A stretch of DNA of 64,000 bases from Cohnella abietis (GCF_004295585.1 NZ_AP019400.1:4252001-4316000), one strand, 5' to 3'; shown: positions 26,397 through 35,507, counted from the stretch's first letter. Numbers and translations are program-made. Notes: generated by a model from the sequence alone, not told the origin.

Positions 26397-27188
26397 CTAT
26401 GCTCTAGAGGATGATTTCAAGAGGGTAAAAAGCTTTTCAAGTGCGCCAAACATATTGTCGAACACAATCTGGAACAGGGCGCTAAAGCCCGGAAGAAGAA
26501 GAACCATCAATGATAACCCGACCAATATTTTGATAGGAATTCCAATGACGAACACATTGTACTGCGGAGCGGTTCGAGCAAGTAACGCCAAACCAAAATC
26601 CGTCAAAAACATAGCAACTACAATTGGAGCTGCTATCTGCAAGGCTACCAAGAAAGTATCAGCAAAGGTTCTTGCAAGAAACTCCGTAATCTGGCCCCCG
26701 TAATAAATTTGAAATAGTTGATTATCCAGCGGCAGCCATTTGTAGCTATCCATGATGGCAGCAAGCAAGTAATGATGGCCATTAATGGATAGAAACACAA
26801 GCATCAGCAGCATATACTTCAAATTCCCCATAATAGGAGACGAGGTTCCCGTAACCGGGTTCACGATATTCGCCATCGCTAAACCCATCTGCATATCCAT
26901 AAGCGCACCAGAAGTCTGGACAATCGTAAAGAAAATGTAAGAGGTATATCCGATAAGCAGTCCGGCAAAAACCTCACGTAATATAGCTAATATGTATGTA
27001 GCATCCACCAAGACCTTAGAATCGAACCCGACAGTCAAAAAGACGATCAATGACACGAAGAAAGCTAGACCGATTTTGATAAAAGTAGGAAACGTTCTAG
27101 AAGAAAATATGGGTGCGACGATAAAAAACGATGATATTCGACAAAAAACGAGCAGAAAGCCAGGGAGTACCTGCATGATTAGTTCCAT
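26397..27188 (-). CDS. fliR: Flagellar export gate protein FliR
   Basis: Part of the FliPQR export channel core. 263 residues, almost entirely hydrophobic with about six membrane segments (LPGFLLVFCRISSFFIVAPI; IGLAFFVSLIVFLTVGF; AGLLIGYTSYIFFTIVQTSG; PIVVAMFLTDFGLALLART; KILVGLSLMVLLLPGFSALF). The QMGLAMANIVNP stretch is typical of FliR. It follows fliQ after 6 nt and precedes flhB. Confidence 0.96.
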   Translation of the reverse strand: MELIMQVLPGFLLVFCRISSFFIVAPIFSSRTFPTFIKIGLAFFVSLIVFLTVGFDSKVLVDATYILAILREVFAGLLIGYTSYIFFTIVQTSGALMDMQMGLAMANIVNPVTGTSSPIMGNLKYMLLMLVFLSINGHHYLLAAIMDSYKWLPLDNQLFQIYYGGQITEFLARTFADTFLVALQIAAPIVVAMFLTDFGLALLARTAPQYNVFVIGIPIKILVGLSLMVLLLPGFSALFQIVFDNMFGALEKLFTLLKSSSRA

Positions 27189-27194
27189 CCGACG

Positions 27195-27464
27195 TCACCC
27201 AATGTAGCTCGCAAGATTTCCTAGCAGCCGACTCGTGAAATCAATCATGATGTTAAGGATCCATGGACCGAAAATGAGTAGAGAAAGGAAAACAGCAATG
27301 ATTTTGGGCACAAATGCAAGGGTCTGCTCTTGGATCTGCGTCGTCGCCTGAAAAATACTGACCATTAATCCGACAATCAATCCAACCCCAAGCATAGGTG
27401 CACTTACCTTTAGCACGGTAAACAATGCTTGACCGGCTAATCCAATAATAAACTCGGAGCTCAT
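27195..27464 (-). CDS. fliQ: Flagellar export gate protein FliQ
   Basis: Small subunit of the FliPQR channel. 89 residues with two membrane helices (about 15-35 and 50-72) and the conserved stretch ATTQIQEQTLAFVPKIIAVF. ATG start behind a GGAGG-like site. It lies between fliP and fliR. Confidence 0.96.
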   Translation of the reverse strand: MSSEFIIGLAGQALFTVLKVSAPMLGVGLIVGLMVSIFQATTQIQEQTLAFVPKIIAVFLSLLIFGPWILNIMIDFTSRLLGNLASYIG

Positions 27465-27497
27465 GAACTCCCTCCTACCTTACGATTACGCAGCGCA

Positions 27498-28244
27498 TCA
27501 AGAGCTAAAGCTGGTCAACAGCGACTTTACGACTAGATACCATCCGTCGACTAGCACAAAAAGCAAAATCTTGAACGGTAGCGAAATCATTACGGGTGGA
27601 AGCATCATCATCCCCATTGCCATTAGTGTACTGGCAACGACCATATCAATAACTAGAAATGGTATGAAAATCATAAATCCCATCTGGAAAGCCGTCTTTA
27701 ATTCGCTTATTGCATAAGCTGGAACAAGTACAGTAATCGGAATGTCCTGGTAGGTTGCCGGCTTTTCTGTTTTCGTATAATTCATGAAGAGCAATAAATC
27801 CTTCTCACGAGTATGCTTATACATGAATTCCTTCATTGGCACAGATGCCTTCTCCAAAGCTTCCGTTTGACTTATTTCACCAGCTAGATATGGCTTCAAC
27901 GCTGTCTCGTTTAAAGTTGAAAACGTCGGTGCCATAACGAATAGGGTCATGAAGAGCGCTAATCCAATCAGCACCTGATTCGGTGGCATCTGCTGCGTAC
28001 CCAGTGATGTCCGTACAAATCCAAGTACAATTACAATTCTAGTAAAGCTTGTCATCAGCACGAGTATGGCAGGCGCCAAGCTAAGAACTGTAATGAGAAG
28101 TAACATGGACAAGGCAGAAGCACCAACAGGCTCTGACCCATCACCAAGAGTGACACCGATAATGGGATCAGCGTATGCAGATGCCTGAAAACCGAGCAGT
28201 AAGGCTTGAATGGTAAAAAAGCTATAAATAAGTTTTTTTCTCAT
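27498..28244 (-). CDS. fliP: Flagellar export gate protein FliP
   Basis: Central subunit of the export channel. 248 residues with a cleavable-looking signal peptide (MRKKLIYSFFTIQALLLGFQ then ASAYA), then four membrane segments. Family signatures are present: MTSFTRIVIVLGFVRTSLGT then QQMPPNQVLIGLALFMT, and MGFMIFIPFLVIDMVVASTL. The ATG overlaps the fliO stop by 4 nt. Confidence 0.97.
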   Translation of the reverse strand: MRKKLIYSFFTIQALLLGFQASAYADPIIGVTLGDGSEPVGASALSMLLLITVLSLAPAILVLMTSFTRIVIVLGFVRTSLGTQQMPPNQVLIGLALFMTLFVMAPTFSTLNETALKPYLAGEISQTEALEKASVPMKEFMYKHTREKDLLLFMNYTKTEKPATYQDIPITVLVPAYAISELKTAFQMGFMIFIPFLVIDMVVASTLMAMGMMMLPPVMISLPFKILLFVLVDGWYLVVKSLLTSFSS

Positions 28245-28783
28245 GGCTTGTCCGTCCCATCTCCAGAACGGCTATCCTCCAACAATTGTTCCACCCGTTG
28301 CCTTCTTTCTGAAACCTGGCGAAGTCGGTTCTCCAAGGTTTGCTCGAAACTTACTTTGCCGCCTGCATCCTTGGAAGGAACATCATCAGTGGGCGGATTG
28401 TTGCGACTAGCCCATTTGCGAAGCCATTCAGGTAGTGCGACTCCGCTATTGGCCGCCATAGTATCGTGTTCAGCCAGCAAAGCAGCGACAATATCAGGAT
28501 CAGTAATAGATTCCAATAGCGTCACGTCATTTCCTATTCCAAGCACATAAATCCGATTGTTCCATTCTACGATTTGCATCGACTTGTTCGAACCGAGAGG
28601 AAACCCTCCCAGTGAACGAAGCGAATTGTTCATTCCCCATCCGCGATTGCGTTTAGCCAGAAACCGTAAAGTGACAACAATCAGGACGACTATAAGGCCG
28701 AGAACGAACAATATTTTGATTAAATCCCAAGCTGATGCGAAGCCCGATACCGGAAGCTCATCTACTAGCCCGTAAGTGCGCAT
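28241..28783 (-). CDS. fliO: Flagellar biosynthesis protein FliO (FliZ)
   Basis: Helps assembly of the FliP ring. 180 residues: one membrane helix (about 23-42, IKILFVLGLIVVLIVVTLRF), then the FliO domain (SLRSLGGFPLGSNKSMQIVE, then a NRIYVLGIGNDVTLL stretch), and a charged C-terminal coiled-coil-like tail (FEQTLENRLRQVSERRQRVE). Shorter than B. subtilis FliZ (about 219), mainly in the N-terminal part. It overlaps fliP by 4 nt. Confidence 0.93.
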   Translation of the reverse strand: MRTYGLVDELPVSGFASAWDLIKILFVLGLIVVLIVVTLRFLAKRNRGWGMNNSLRSLGGFPLGSNKSMQIVEWNNRIYVLGIGNDVTLLESITDPDIVAALLAEHDTMAANSGVALPEWLRKWASRNNPPTDDVPSKDAGGKVSFEQTLENRLRQVSERRQRVEQLLEDSRSGDGTDKP

Positions 28784-28809
28784 GAATCCTCAACACTCCT
28801 GCCTTTAAC

Positions 28810-29172
28810 CTAACCCAGTGTTTTCTTGATGGCTTCGATAACGCGGTCAGCTTGGAAAGGCTTAACAATAAAGTCCTTGGCTCCAGCTTGGATTGCATCA
28901 ATTACCATTGCTTGCTGCCCCATCGCAGAACACATAATGACTTTAGCATTCGTATCCAGCTTACGTATTTCCTTCAGAGCTGTAATTCCATCCATTTCTG
29001 GCATGGTGATATCCATTGTGATAAGATCCGGGTTTAGTTCCTTGTATTTCTCGATTGCTTGAGCTCCATCTGGTGCTTCTCCAACAACCTCATAACCATT
29101 TTTTGTTAAAATATCACGAATCATCATACGCATGAATGCTGCGTCGTCTACTATAAGAATGCGGTTTGCCAT
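28810..29172 (-). CDS. cheY: Chemotaxis response regulator CheY
   Basis: Single-domain response regulator that binds the motor switch when phosphorylated by CheA. 120 residues with acidic DD at 9-10, phospho-Asp54 (LITMDITMPEMDG), the switch Ser/Thr in VIMCSAMGQ, and Lys in FIVKPF (about 103-106). ATG start. It lies directly after fliY, which carries the matching phosphatase domain, as in B. subtilis. Confidence 0.97.
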   Translation of the reverse strand: MANRILIVDDAAFMRMMIRDILTKNGYEVVGEAPDGAQAIEKYKELNPDLITMDITMPEMDGITALKEIRKLDTNAKVIMCSAMGQQAMVIDAIQAGAKDFIVKPFQADRVIEAIKKTLG

Positions 29173-29193
29173 ATCAATTTCCTCCCGATGAGC

Positions 29194-30417
29194 TTATTGG
29201 ATTTTTTGAACTCGATCCCATTGACTAACGATATCGGTTACGCGTACACCGAAATTCTCGTCAATAACGACGACTTCGCCTTTGGCGATCAGTTTGCTGT
29301 TTACTAAGATGTCGACGGGTTCGCCGGCCAGTTTGTCTAGCTCAATAATTGAGCCTTGGGACAGTTCCAAAATATCCTTGATCTGTTTCTGGGTGCGACC
29401 CAACTCTACCGTCACTTTAAGAGGAATGTCAAGCAACAGATTAAGATTTGTTTCTTCTCCTTGCGTATAACCCCCACCTTGGAGGTTGGCGAATTGAACC
29501 GGGTTAACATTAACATTCCGATTAACTCCACCACCCAATGTCTGCGGGTACGAAGGCGTTGGAGCAGCATAACCTTGTTGCGGAGCTGCGACCATAGGCG
29601 GCGCTTGTTGCACAGGCGGCGCTGGTGCCGGGGTCGGTGCTGGTGTCGGTGGAGCCGCATAGGCAGGCTGTGCCACCTGCGCTGCTGGTTGAGCGACTGG
29701 CTGTGAGGATGTATCCTCCACGCTTCCCATCAATGAACGGACCAATTCTTTTGCGAACGAAACTGCCAATAGCTGCATGATGGATGAATCTATTAAATCC
29801 CCAATTTTAAGTCTGAAGGAGATTTTAACAAATACATCTTCCTGCGGAATATTAGTTAATCCGGAGTTATTCCGGACATCCATAATATCAATGCCTGGAG
29901 GCGAAATGTTAACCATTCGATTAAAAATCGTCGACATTGAAGTAGCCGAAGAACCCATCATCTGATTCATCGCTTCTTGCACTGCACTAATATGTATCTC
30001 ATTTAACTCTTCAGAGGTTACATTACCTTCCCCACCAAGCATTAAATCGGCAATAACCTGTGCATCATGAGATTTAATGACAAGAGAATTAATTCCCTCG
30101 AAGCCTTCAACGTAACTAACATGAACAGCTACATGAGGCTTAGGAAACTCAGACTCGAACTCCTCACGGTGAATAGTAGAAACGGTAGGTGTTGTAATAT
30201 CGACCTTTTTACCAAGCAACGTTGAGAGTGCTGTAGCGGCACTTCCGAAAGTGATGTTACCAATTTCTCCAAGTGCATCCTGCTCTAGAGGAGTCAAATA
30301 GTCGTCTATTGAAAGCGTCGTATCATTTGAAGCGGCTGGTGCCTCATCTTCCCCGCCTGAGGATTGACGTAATAGTGCATCAATCTCTTCCTGAGATAAA
30401 TAGTCTTTACTCGTCAT
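29194..30417 (-). CDS. fliY: Motor switch phosphatase FliY
   Basis: Switch-complex protein of Gram-positives that joins a CheY-P phosphatase to a FliN domain. 407 residues: N-terminal CheY-binding peptide SQEEIDALLRQ (about 5-15); CheC-like region with two phosphatase motifs (LGEIGNITFGSAATALSTLL, and VQEAMNQMMGSSATSMSTIF); an extended Pro/Ala/Gln linker (about 240-305, with PPTPAPTPAPAPPVQ); and a C-terminal FliN domain (LLDIPLKVTVELGRTQKQIK and GVRVTDIV). Start at 30417 preferred because the AAGGGG site is only 3 nt from the ATG at 30426 but 12 nt from this one. It overlaps the end of fliM. Confidence 0.96.
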   Translation of the reverse strand: MTSKDYLSQEEIDALLRQSSGGEDEAPAASNDTTLSIDDYLTPLEQDALGEIGNITFGSAATALSTLLGKKVDITTPTVSTIHREEFESEFPKPHVAVHVSYVEGFEGINSLVIKSHDAQVIADLMLGGEGNVTSEELNEIHISAVQEAMNQMMGSSATSMSTIFNRMVNISPPGIDIMDVRNNSGLTNIPQEDVFVKISFRLKIGDLIDSSIMQLLAVSFAKELVRSLMGSVEDTSSQPVAQPAAQVAQPAYAAPPTPAPTPAPAPPVQQAPPMVAAPQQGYAAPTPSYPQTLGGGVNRNVNVNPVQFANLQGGGYTQGEETNLNLLLDIPLKVTVELGRTQKQIKDILELSQGSIIELDKLAGEPVDILVNSKLIAKGEVVVIDENFGVRVTDIVSQWDRVQKIQ

Positions 30418-31408
30418 GGATTTCATCTACCCCTTCACTGACGATTTCGTTGATTTGAATCGCCATTTTGTCGCGCACCGTACCCGGGCTGGCAATGAAT
30501 TTCACCTTGTCCCCAACCTTAACTTCAAGACCTTCACCAGTTGGCTTATGCAGGGCAATGACATCCCCAACAGAGAGGTTTAGAAACTCCTGCACGGATA
30601 TTTTGGAAGAACCTAGTTCAGCGATAATTGGGAGCTTGGCTTTATTCACTCTTTGCTCAAGCATCAACTGCTCTTCCGGAGCCCGTGTTTTTTTCTGGGA
30701 TACAAACCAATGATGCACTGACAGTCTTGGCATAATCGGTTCAATGACAACATGCGGTATACATAAGTTAATCATTCCTGTTGTGTCGCCTATCTTCGTG
30801 CTAAGAGAAATGAGAGCAATCGTTTCATTAGGGGAAACAATTTGCATAAACTGCGGGTTCGTTTCTAATGCCTCTAACCGCGGTTGCAAATCAATTATTG
30901 TTTTCCAAGCTTCTTGCAAGCTTTCTAGAGCTCTGCTGAAAATCTTCTCCATGATGATTGTTTCAATTTCAGTTAAGCTGCCGATCTTACTAGGGGCGGT
31001 TCCCCCACCACCAAGCAGCCTATCTAGCATGGCGAAAGCGACGTTGGGATGTACCTCTAGAACCATCCGGCCTTCAAGCGGCTCCGCTTCAAAGATGTTT
31101 AACACAGTCATCTTAGGGATGGAACGGATGAATTCGTCATAGGGAAGCTGCTCAACCTGAACAACGTTAATCTGAACAAATGTTCGGAGCTGTGCAGAGA
31201 AATACGTAGTCAAAAATCGTGCGAAATTCTCATGTATTCGAGTTAAGCTCCGGATATGATCTTTGGAAAAACGCACCGCGCGTTTGAAATCATAGGCACG
31301 GACCTTTTTCTGTGTATCTTCCTTTTTGAGCTCTTCCGCATCCATTTCACCTGACGAGAGCGCCGCCAACAACGCATCAATCTCATTCTGCGAAAGTACA
31401 TCTACCAA
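30407..31408 (-). CDS. fliM: Flagellar motor switch protein FliM
   Basis: C-ring protein that binds CheY-P and sets rotation direction. 333 residues: N-terminal CheY-binding peptide VLSQNEIDALLAAL (about 4-17), middle CheC-like domain (DFKRAVRFSKDHIRSLTRIH, GRMVLEVHPNVAFAMLDRLL), and a C-terminal SpoA/FliN-like domain (ISVQEFLNLSVGDVIALHKP). The TTG at 31408 is chosen because AAAGGGG lies 7 nt upstream; the GTG at 31417 overlaps that site. Confidence 0.96.
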   Translation of the reverse strand: MVDVLSQNEIDALLAALSSGEMDAEELKKEDTQKKVRAYDFKRAVRFSKDHIRSLTRIHENFARFLTTYFSAQLRTFVQINVVQVEQLPYDEFIRSIPKMTVLNIFEAEPLEGRMVLEVHPNVAFAMLDRLLGGGGTAPSKIGSLTEIETIIMEKIFSRALESLQEAWKTIIDLQPRLEALETNPQFMQIVSPNETIALISLSTKIGDTTGMINLCIPHVVIEPIMPRLSVHHWFVSQKKTRAPEEQLMLEQRVNKAKLPIIAELGSSKISVQEFLNLSVGDVIALHKPTGEGLEVKVGDKVKFIASPGTVRDKMAIQINEIVSEGVDEIHDE

Positions 31409-31502
31409 ACCTCTCACCCCTTTCTTAGACCATTAGTGAAACAAAAGCTTCATCTATTAGCCAAAGTGTTCCGACAAAAGTCAATGCTGCGGGATTTCCC
31501 TA

Positions 31503-31985
31503 TTAAACAGGCATCATAATAAAATCGGTAATTCCAACATTCATCAGCTTGCCTTCTGTCAGCACTGCATTAATAGAATTAATTAGGCCAGCGGTAAGCT
31601 GATCCTTACCTTTAGTTCCATTCATATCATCAGGGGACATAACCCACAGTGCACGGTTAACGATCGGCTTGATTTTGTTTTCTTTGATTTTGTTAAACTC
31701 ATCTTTTGTTTTCTCGCTGCTAAATGTAAACGAGAAGCTAATCTGTACGATATAGTCTTTATCTGCGAGATTTGTTTTGATATCTATTAAATCGGATGTA
31801 CGATTAATCAATTCATCCGCAGATATCGGCTCGATTTGTACATTCTCAGCCATTTCCTTAGCCGCTTGGTCAGGATCCTTAGCTTTTTTGTCCCCGAACA
31901 ATGTGGTCCAGAAGTAAAAGGTGACAACGACAATCAACGTAATCGCTAATAATAGCGAAACGAGCCATGGCAACAATTTTTTCAT
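31503..31985 (-). CDS. fliL: Flagellar basal body-associated protein FliL
   Basis: Membrane protein near the stator and rotor that supports torque and stator activity. 160 residues: membrane helix at about 7-29 (WLVSLLLAITLIVVVTFYFW) and an extracytoplasmic FliL domain ending IGITDFIMMPV-like, close to the usual C-terminal pattern. The ATG overlaps the flbD stop by 4 nt. Confidence 0.95.
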   Translation of the reverse strand: MKKLLPWLVSLLLAITLIVVVTFYFWTTLFGDKKAKDPDQAAKEMAENVQIEPISADELINRTSDLIDIKTNLADKDYIVQISFSFTFSSEKTKDEFNKIKENKIKPIVNRALWVMSPDDMNGTKGKDQLTAGLINSINAVLTEGKLMNVGITDFIMMPV

Positions 31986-32215
31986 GACGTAGCTCCCTCC
32001 GATTGCGAGTCCGCAGGGCTTACAATTGCCCCTAAGACACCGATACTGCGCAAGTAATTCCGGGTTTCCCGAATTACATCCGAAGAATTTTCGGTAACAA
32101 TAAATTTCTTTCCAGTCGTAAGCGTAATTATGGTGTCTGGTGTTTCTTCCACTGTCTCAATCAATAACGAGTTAATATGAAACTTGCTGCCATTTAGGCG
32201 CGTGACATAAATCAC
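31982..32215 (-). CDS. flbD: FlbD-family flagellar protein
   Basis: Short protein found in the flagellar operons of Firmicutes and spirochaetes (YlzI/SwrD position in B. subtilis, where it supports torque). 77 residues: MIYVTRLNGSKFHINSLLIE, then ETPDTIITLTTGKKFIVTE, then DVIRETRNYLRSIG. GTG start; the only purine-rich site upstream is a run of eight G, 7 nt before the start. It overlaps fliL by 4 nt. Confidence 0.92.
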   Translation of the reverse strand: MIYVTRLNGSKFHINSLLIETVEETPDTIITLTTGKKFIVTENSSDVIRETRNYLRSIGVLGAIVSPADSQSEGATS

Positions 32216-32222
32216 TACAGGG

Positions 32223-32268
32223 CCCCCCCCAATGCTACCTGGGGGAGAGCTAAGCCCTCCCTAGGTAG
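32223..32268 (-). promoter_or_regulatory. Intercistronic hairpin and G8 tract ahead of flbD
   Basis: CTACCT (32235-32240) pairs with AGGTAG (32263-32268) and GGGAG (32243-32247) with CTCCC (32257-32261). No T-tract follows; on the minus strand a run of eight G (32230-32223) comes next and is the apparent Shine-Dalgarno of flbD. It may be an mRNA-stability or translation-control element between flgE and flbD. Confidence 0.5.
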
Positions 32269-32276
32269 GAGATCAA

Positions 32277-33098
32277 TTACCGTTTCAGGTTAACAATTTC
32301 TTGTAATACTTCATCAGATGTCGTGATAATTTTGGAGTTCGCTTGGAAGCCGCGCTGTGCAACAATCATTTCCGTGAACTCGTTCGTTAAGTCAACATTA
32401 GACATTTCAAGTTGACCTGAGATGATAGCTCCTAGTCCAAGTTCAGGGTCGGAAGGTGCTCCTGTAATTAATTCACTTTCAAGATTGGCATTTGGTGTTA
32501 GTCGGTACATGTTGCCTCCGACCTTCTCCAACCCATTCGGGTTGTAAACCTTTGCCAGCCCGATTTGGAAACCGCTGTCCGTTGCAAGACCATCTGCATC
32601 GATTTGAATAATTCTACCATCTTGAGAAATATTGAATGCAGTAATTTCCCGTGGCAGAGTAATCGGTTCTCCATCTAAGCTCAGAAGCAACATTCCATCT
32701 GGATTAACCAATTGTCCAGCTGCATCGGGAGTGAAGTTTCCTGCTCTCGTGAGATAAGGAACAGCTTGCTCGGCAGAAGTCTTAACCATGAAAAATCCGT
32801 CGCCATCGATACGAAGATCCGTGGCATTACTGGTAGTCATTGCACTCCCAGCTGAATGGACAGTATCAATAGATGAAACCGCCACGCCTAGCCCTACTTG
32901 CTTCGCATTAACACCACCTGTAGTTCCCTCTACTGGAGCTGTTACACCTGACATCGATTGGCTCAAAATGTCCTTGAACATAACTCGTCCAGCTTTGAAC
33001 CCGACAGTGTTTACGTTGGCAATGTTATTACCGATTACATCAAGCTTTGTTTGAAAACCTCTCATACCTGAAACACCTGAGTACATAGAACGTATCAT
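32277..33098 (-). CDS. flgE: Flagellar hook protein FlgE (short, FlgG-like)
   Basis: Builds the hook. 273 residues, the short form found in Bacillus and relatives. Seen: N-terminal rod/hook signature MIRSMYSGVSGMRGFQTKLD then NNIANVNTVGFK, a D1/D2 region (DGDGFFMVKTS, LTRAGNFTPDAAGQLVNPDG), and the C-terminal pairing helix (NVDLTNEFTEMIVAQRGFQA, then NSKIITTSDEVLQ). ATG with GGAGGT upstream. It follows the TIGR02530-like gene after 93 nt. Confidence 0.95.
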   Translation of the reverse strand: MIRSMYSGVSGMRGFQTKLDVIGNNIANVNTVGFKAGRVMFKDILSQSMSGVTAPVEGTTGGVNAKQVGLGVAVSSIDTVHSAGSAMTTSNATDLRIDGDGFFMVKTSAEQAVPYLTRAGNFTPDAAGQLVNPDGMLLLSLDGEPITLPREITAFNISQDGRIIQIDADGLATDSGFQIGLAKVYNPNGLEKVGGNMYRLTPNANLESELITGAPSDPELGLGAIISGQLEMSNVDLTNEFTEMIVAQRGFQANSKIITTSDEVLQEIVNLKR

Positions 33099-33191
33099 GA
33101 ATTGCCTACCTCCATTAGTGGTTGGAATAGGTCCGCTTCAATCGGTCGGCGGCCTTGGGCTTCCTTGGCAGGACCAGCCCCGTCATCCGGT

Positions 33192-33578
33192 TCAACTTAC
33201 AACTATTGCACTATCGATTTGTGTGAAAATATGCTCCTTCATCGAGTTGCCATCCATTGCAGTAACAACAGTGCGATTAGGGACATTCACGATCATGGCA
33301 ATATTCTGAAATAAGACTAATGAATCCTTGGCGCCTTTAGCTGCTGCCTGATCTACGGCATTGGCAATTCGCGAGATTTGATCCGGTAACAATTCAATAC
33401 CTCTTTGCTGCAATCGCTGCTCGGCATGATGACTGAACTTCAACTGCTGCTGGCTAAGTATTTCGCGGAATGAAATCGAGTTCGCTATTTCTTGCTTCCT
33501 CTGATTTGCTATGCGATTATCTTGAATCGGTCCCGTACGACCCGTTGACAGATGGCCAACGAGGATCCGGTCATTCAT
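33192..33578 (-). CDS. Flagellar operon protein of the TIGR02530 type
   Basis: 128 residues with no membrane segment. Conserved stretches: SFREILSQQQLKFSHHAEQR, LQQRGIELLPDQISRIANAV, AKGAKDSLVLFQNIAMIVNV, NRTVVTAMD. This matches the uncharacterised flagellar operon protein found between flgD and flgE in many Firmicutes. The ATG at 33578 is chosen because GGAGG lies 9 nt upstream; the ATG two codons earlier is too close to it. It overlaps the end of flgD, so the two are coupled. Function unknown; the position suggests a part in hook assembly. Confidence 0.88.
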   Translation of the reverse strand: MNDRILVGHLSTGRTGPIQDNRIANQRKQEIANSISFREILSQQQLKFSHHAEQRLQQRGIELLPDQISRIANAVDQAAAKGAKDSLVLFQNIAMIVNVPNRTVVTAMDGNSMKEHIFTQIDSAIVVS

Positions 33579-34038
33579 TCCCATTCACCTCCGGCTCACT
33601 GCCCTTAGATGGCTCAGCGATGGAAATGATTTTATTCATTGGCACCTCAATGTCCTCAACTTTTACATATTGAACACCTTCACGCCAAAGAATCGAATTT
33701 ACCGTTCCAGTATGCTGGACAACACCGTTTTTAACTTCTTCGGTCCACGATACCTCTTTACCTATTAGCCCCGCAGACATTCCCGCCGATTGCTTAAGAG
33801 CGGTAATTTCCTTAGCCATATTCATCGTTTGCTCTAAGGAAGAGAATTGCGCCATTTGAGCGATGAATTCTTTGTCTTGCATCGGCTGCATAGGATCTTG
33901 ATTTCGCAGCTGTGTAACGAGAATTTGTAAAAATTCATCCTTGCCTAACTGCTTTACTGGTTCTCTGGCCGCTGCTTTAACGTTCTGTGCAGCATAATAA
34001 GGCCAAATATTAGACGTTCCAATACTGTTACCAGCCAT
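33571..34038 (-). CDS. flgD: Flagellar hook capping protein FlgD
   Basis: Cap that guides polymerisation of hook subunits. 155 residues: LGKDEFLQILVTQLRNQDPM then QPMQDKEFIAQMAQFSSLEQ (the FlgD N-terminal signature), then a small C-terminal region with SWTEEVKNGVVQHTGTVNSI. Short compared with enterobacterial FlgD, which has extra Ig-like and tudor-like domains, but normal for Bacillus relatives. ATG at 34038 with AAAGGAGG 8 nt upstream. Confidence 0.95.
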   Translation of the reverse strand: MAGNSIGTSNIWPYYAAQNVKAAAREPVKQLGKDEFLQILVTQLRNQDPMQPMQDKEFIAQMAQFSSLEQTMNMAKEITALKQSAGMSAGLIGKEVSWTEEVKNGVVQHTGTVNSILWREGVQYVKVEDIEVPMNKIISIAEPSKGSEPEVNGNE

Positions 34039-34061
34039 TGGATTCACCTCCTTTGCCGATG

Positions 34062-35474
34062 TTACGCTGTAACATTTAATGAGCTTCCGTAACCGAATTC
34101 CTTCAAGAAGGAAGTTCGTTCAAGCTCTGCAGCGAACAATGCTGGATCCTCGTAAGAGTCTCCTTTTTCTTGGCCATTAGATCCTTTTCCGTTACCAGAA
34201 TTGGAATTGCGGTTATCTTGCTGCATGAAAGCTGTGCCTGTAGAGGCAGGCTGCTGAACAACCTCAAGCCTTTCAACCTGCAAGCCTTGACCATTTAATG
34301 CTGTTTTGAGCTGCGCCATTTGATTTTCGATCATATCGCGAGCCATTGCATTATCGGTTATAAACTGTGCCGTTAATTGACCGTTGTGCAAGACGATACG
34401 AATGTCAACCTGTCCAAGATGCTCTGGAGTTAAAGTAAGCTTGGCTTCAGATACTCCGTTGCCTTGTGACAATTGAAATTGTTTAACTAGAAACTTCTCC
34501 ATCTGCTGGGCGAATTGCTGCACTGGAACCTGAGCTGGAACGGTAGCTTTATCCGCAGCCACATCAGTGTTCGCTAACGAGTCACCTTGCATGAAGGTCC
34601 ATGCTGGCTGCGATTCAGAATTAGCTACAGTTTCTACTGCTGCCACATTCGTAACGATTGCCGGCTGGCTCTCCTGTCCCTTAACTTCGTTAACACCCGC
34701 AACGTTGACCCTCCATAACGGCTCTCTTAGAGCTGGAATTGGACGGCGAGGCTCTTGAACTACTGCTGCTGTTTGGTTTAGTGCATCCTTCGGAACGGCA
34801 GTGCCCGAATCTGAAGCAGTCGAGGATTTAGTCGCAGTCGTAGCTGTTGTTAGCTTGTCAGCTCCTGCTTCATTAATTGGAGTAGCGTTAGCTGCTTGAG
34901 GCAACAGCTTATCCAATACGTTCTTAAGCTCTTCAGCAAAAGATGAAGGTAACTGCAAGCTATCCTTACCAGATGCAATAACCGATGATAGCTGCTGTAA
35001 GGCTTCACGAAGAACTTGAACAACAGGCTTTGATCCTTGAGTTATTGGCTGCTCTGATGGAGCTTGAGTAGTGACTGCAATTTCTTGCACAAGTACATTT
35101 GAAGATTGGCTTTGTCCTTGCTGCTGCATTAAGCCCTGTAAGGAAGCAAATAACGATGCTAATTGATCCTCAGCCTCTTGTGGAAGCTTTTCACTCTGCT
35201 CTAGCTGCTGCAATTGATCGACTAGCTTGGCTAACATGGTTAGCAAATCCTCCGACGTATTACTAGAAGATTCCAAGTTCAATTGGCCGAGTAAGCCTGC
35301 TAATCCTGCTGGTAAAGTCGAGCCTTTAGTTGCATTGGAATTACTGCTTCCATCGATTGCTTGAACTAATGCTCCTGCAAATCCACTTCCCGCAGCAGAA
35401 CCAGATGCATTTCCGGATGAACCACTTACAGCTTTAGTAGATGATAATGGACTTGAAGTGATGGACATGTTCAT
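34062..35474 (-). CDS. fliK: Flagellar hook-length control protein FliK
   Basis: Measures hook length and triggers the FlhB switch. 470 residues: Ser/Gly-rich N-terminus (SSGNASGSAAGSGFAGALVQ), a long Gln/Ala/Thr-rich middle typical of the molecular ruler, and the C-terminal Flg_hook domain (EKFLVKQFQLSQGNGVSEAK then LTLTPEHLGQVDIRIVLHNG, QLTAQFITDNAMARDMIENQ) that should touch FlhB. ATG at 35474 with AGGAGG upstream. It lies between the MotE-like gene and flgD. A second FliK-like gene is at 59588-61456. Confidence 0.94.
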   Translation of the reverse strand: MNMSITSSPLSSTKAVSGSSGNASGSAAGSGFAGALVQAIDGSSNSNATKGSTLPAGLAGLLGQLNLESSSNTSEDLLTMLAKLVDQLQQLEQSEKLPQEAEDQLASLFASLQGLMQQQGQSQSSNVLVQEIAVTTQAPSEQPITQGSKPVVQVLREALQQLSSVIASGKDSLQLPSSFAEELKNVLDKLLPQAANATPINEAGADKLTTATTATKSSTASDSGTAVPKDALNQTAAVVQEPRRPIPALREPLWRVNVAGVNEVKGQESQPAIVTNVAAVETVANSESQPAWTFMQGDSLANTDVAADKATVPAQVPVQQFAQQMEKFLVKQFQLSQGNGVSEAKLTLTPEHLGQVDIRIVLHNGQLTAQFITDNAMARDMIENQMAQLKTALNGQGLQVERLEVVQQPASTGTAFMQQDNRNSNSGNGKGSNGQEKGDSYEDPALFAAELERTSFLKEFGYGSSLNVTA

Positions 35475-35507
35475 TTTTTTCACCTCCTCTCATTATCAGA
35501 TGAATGT

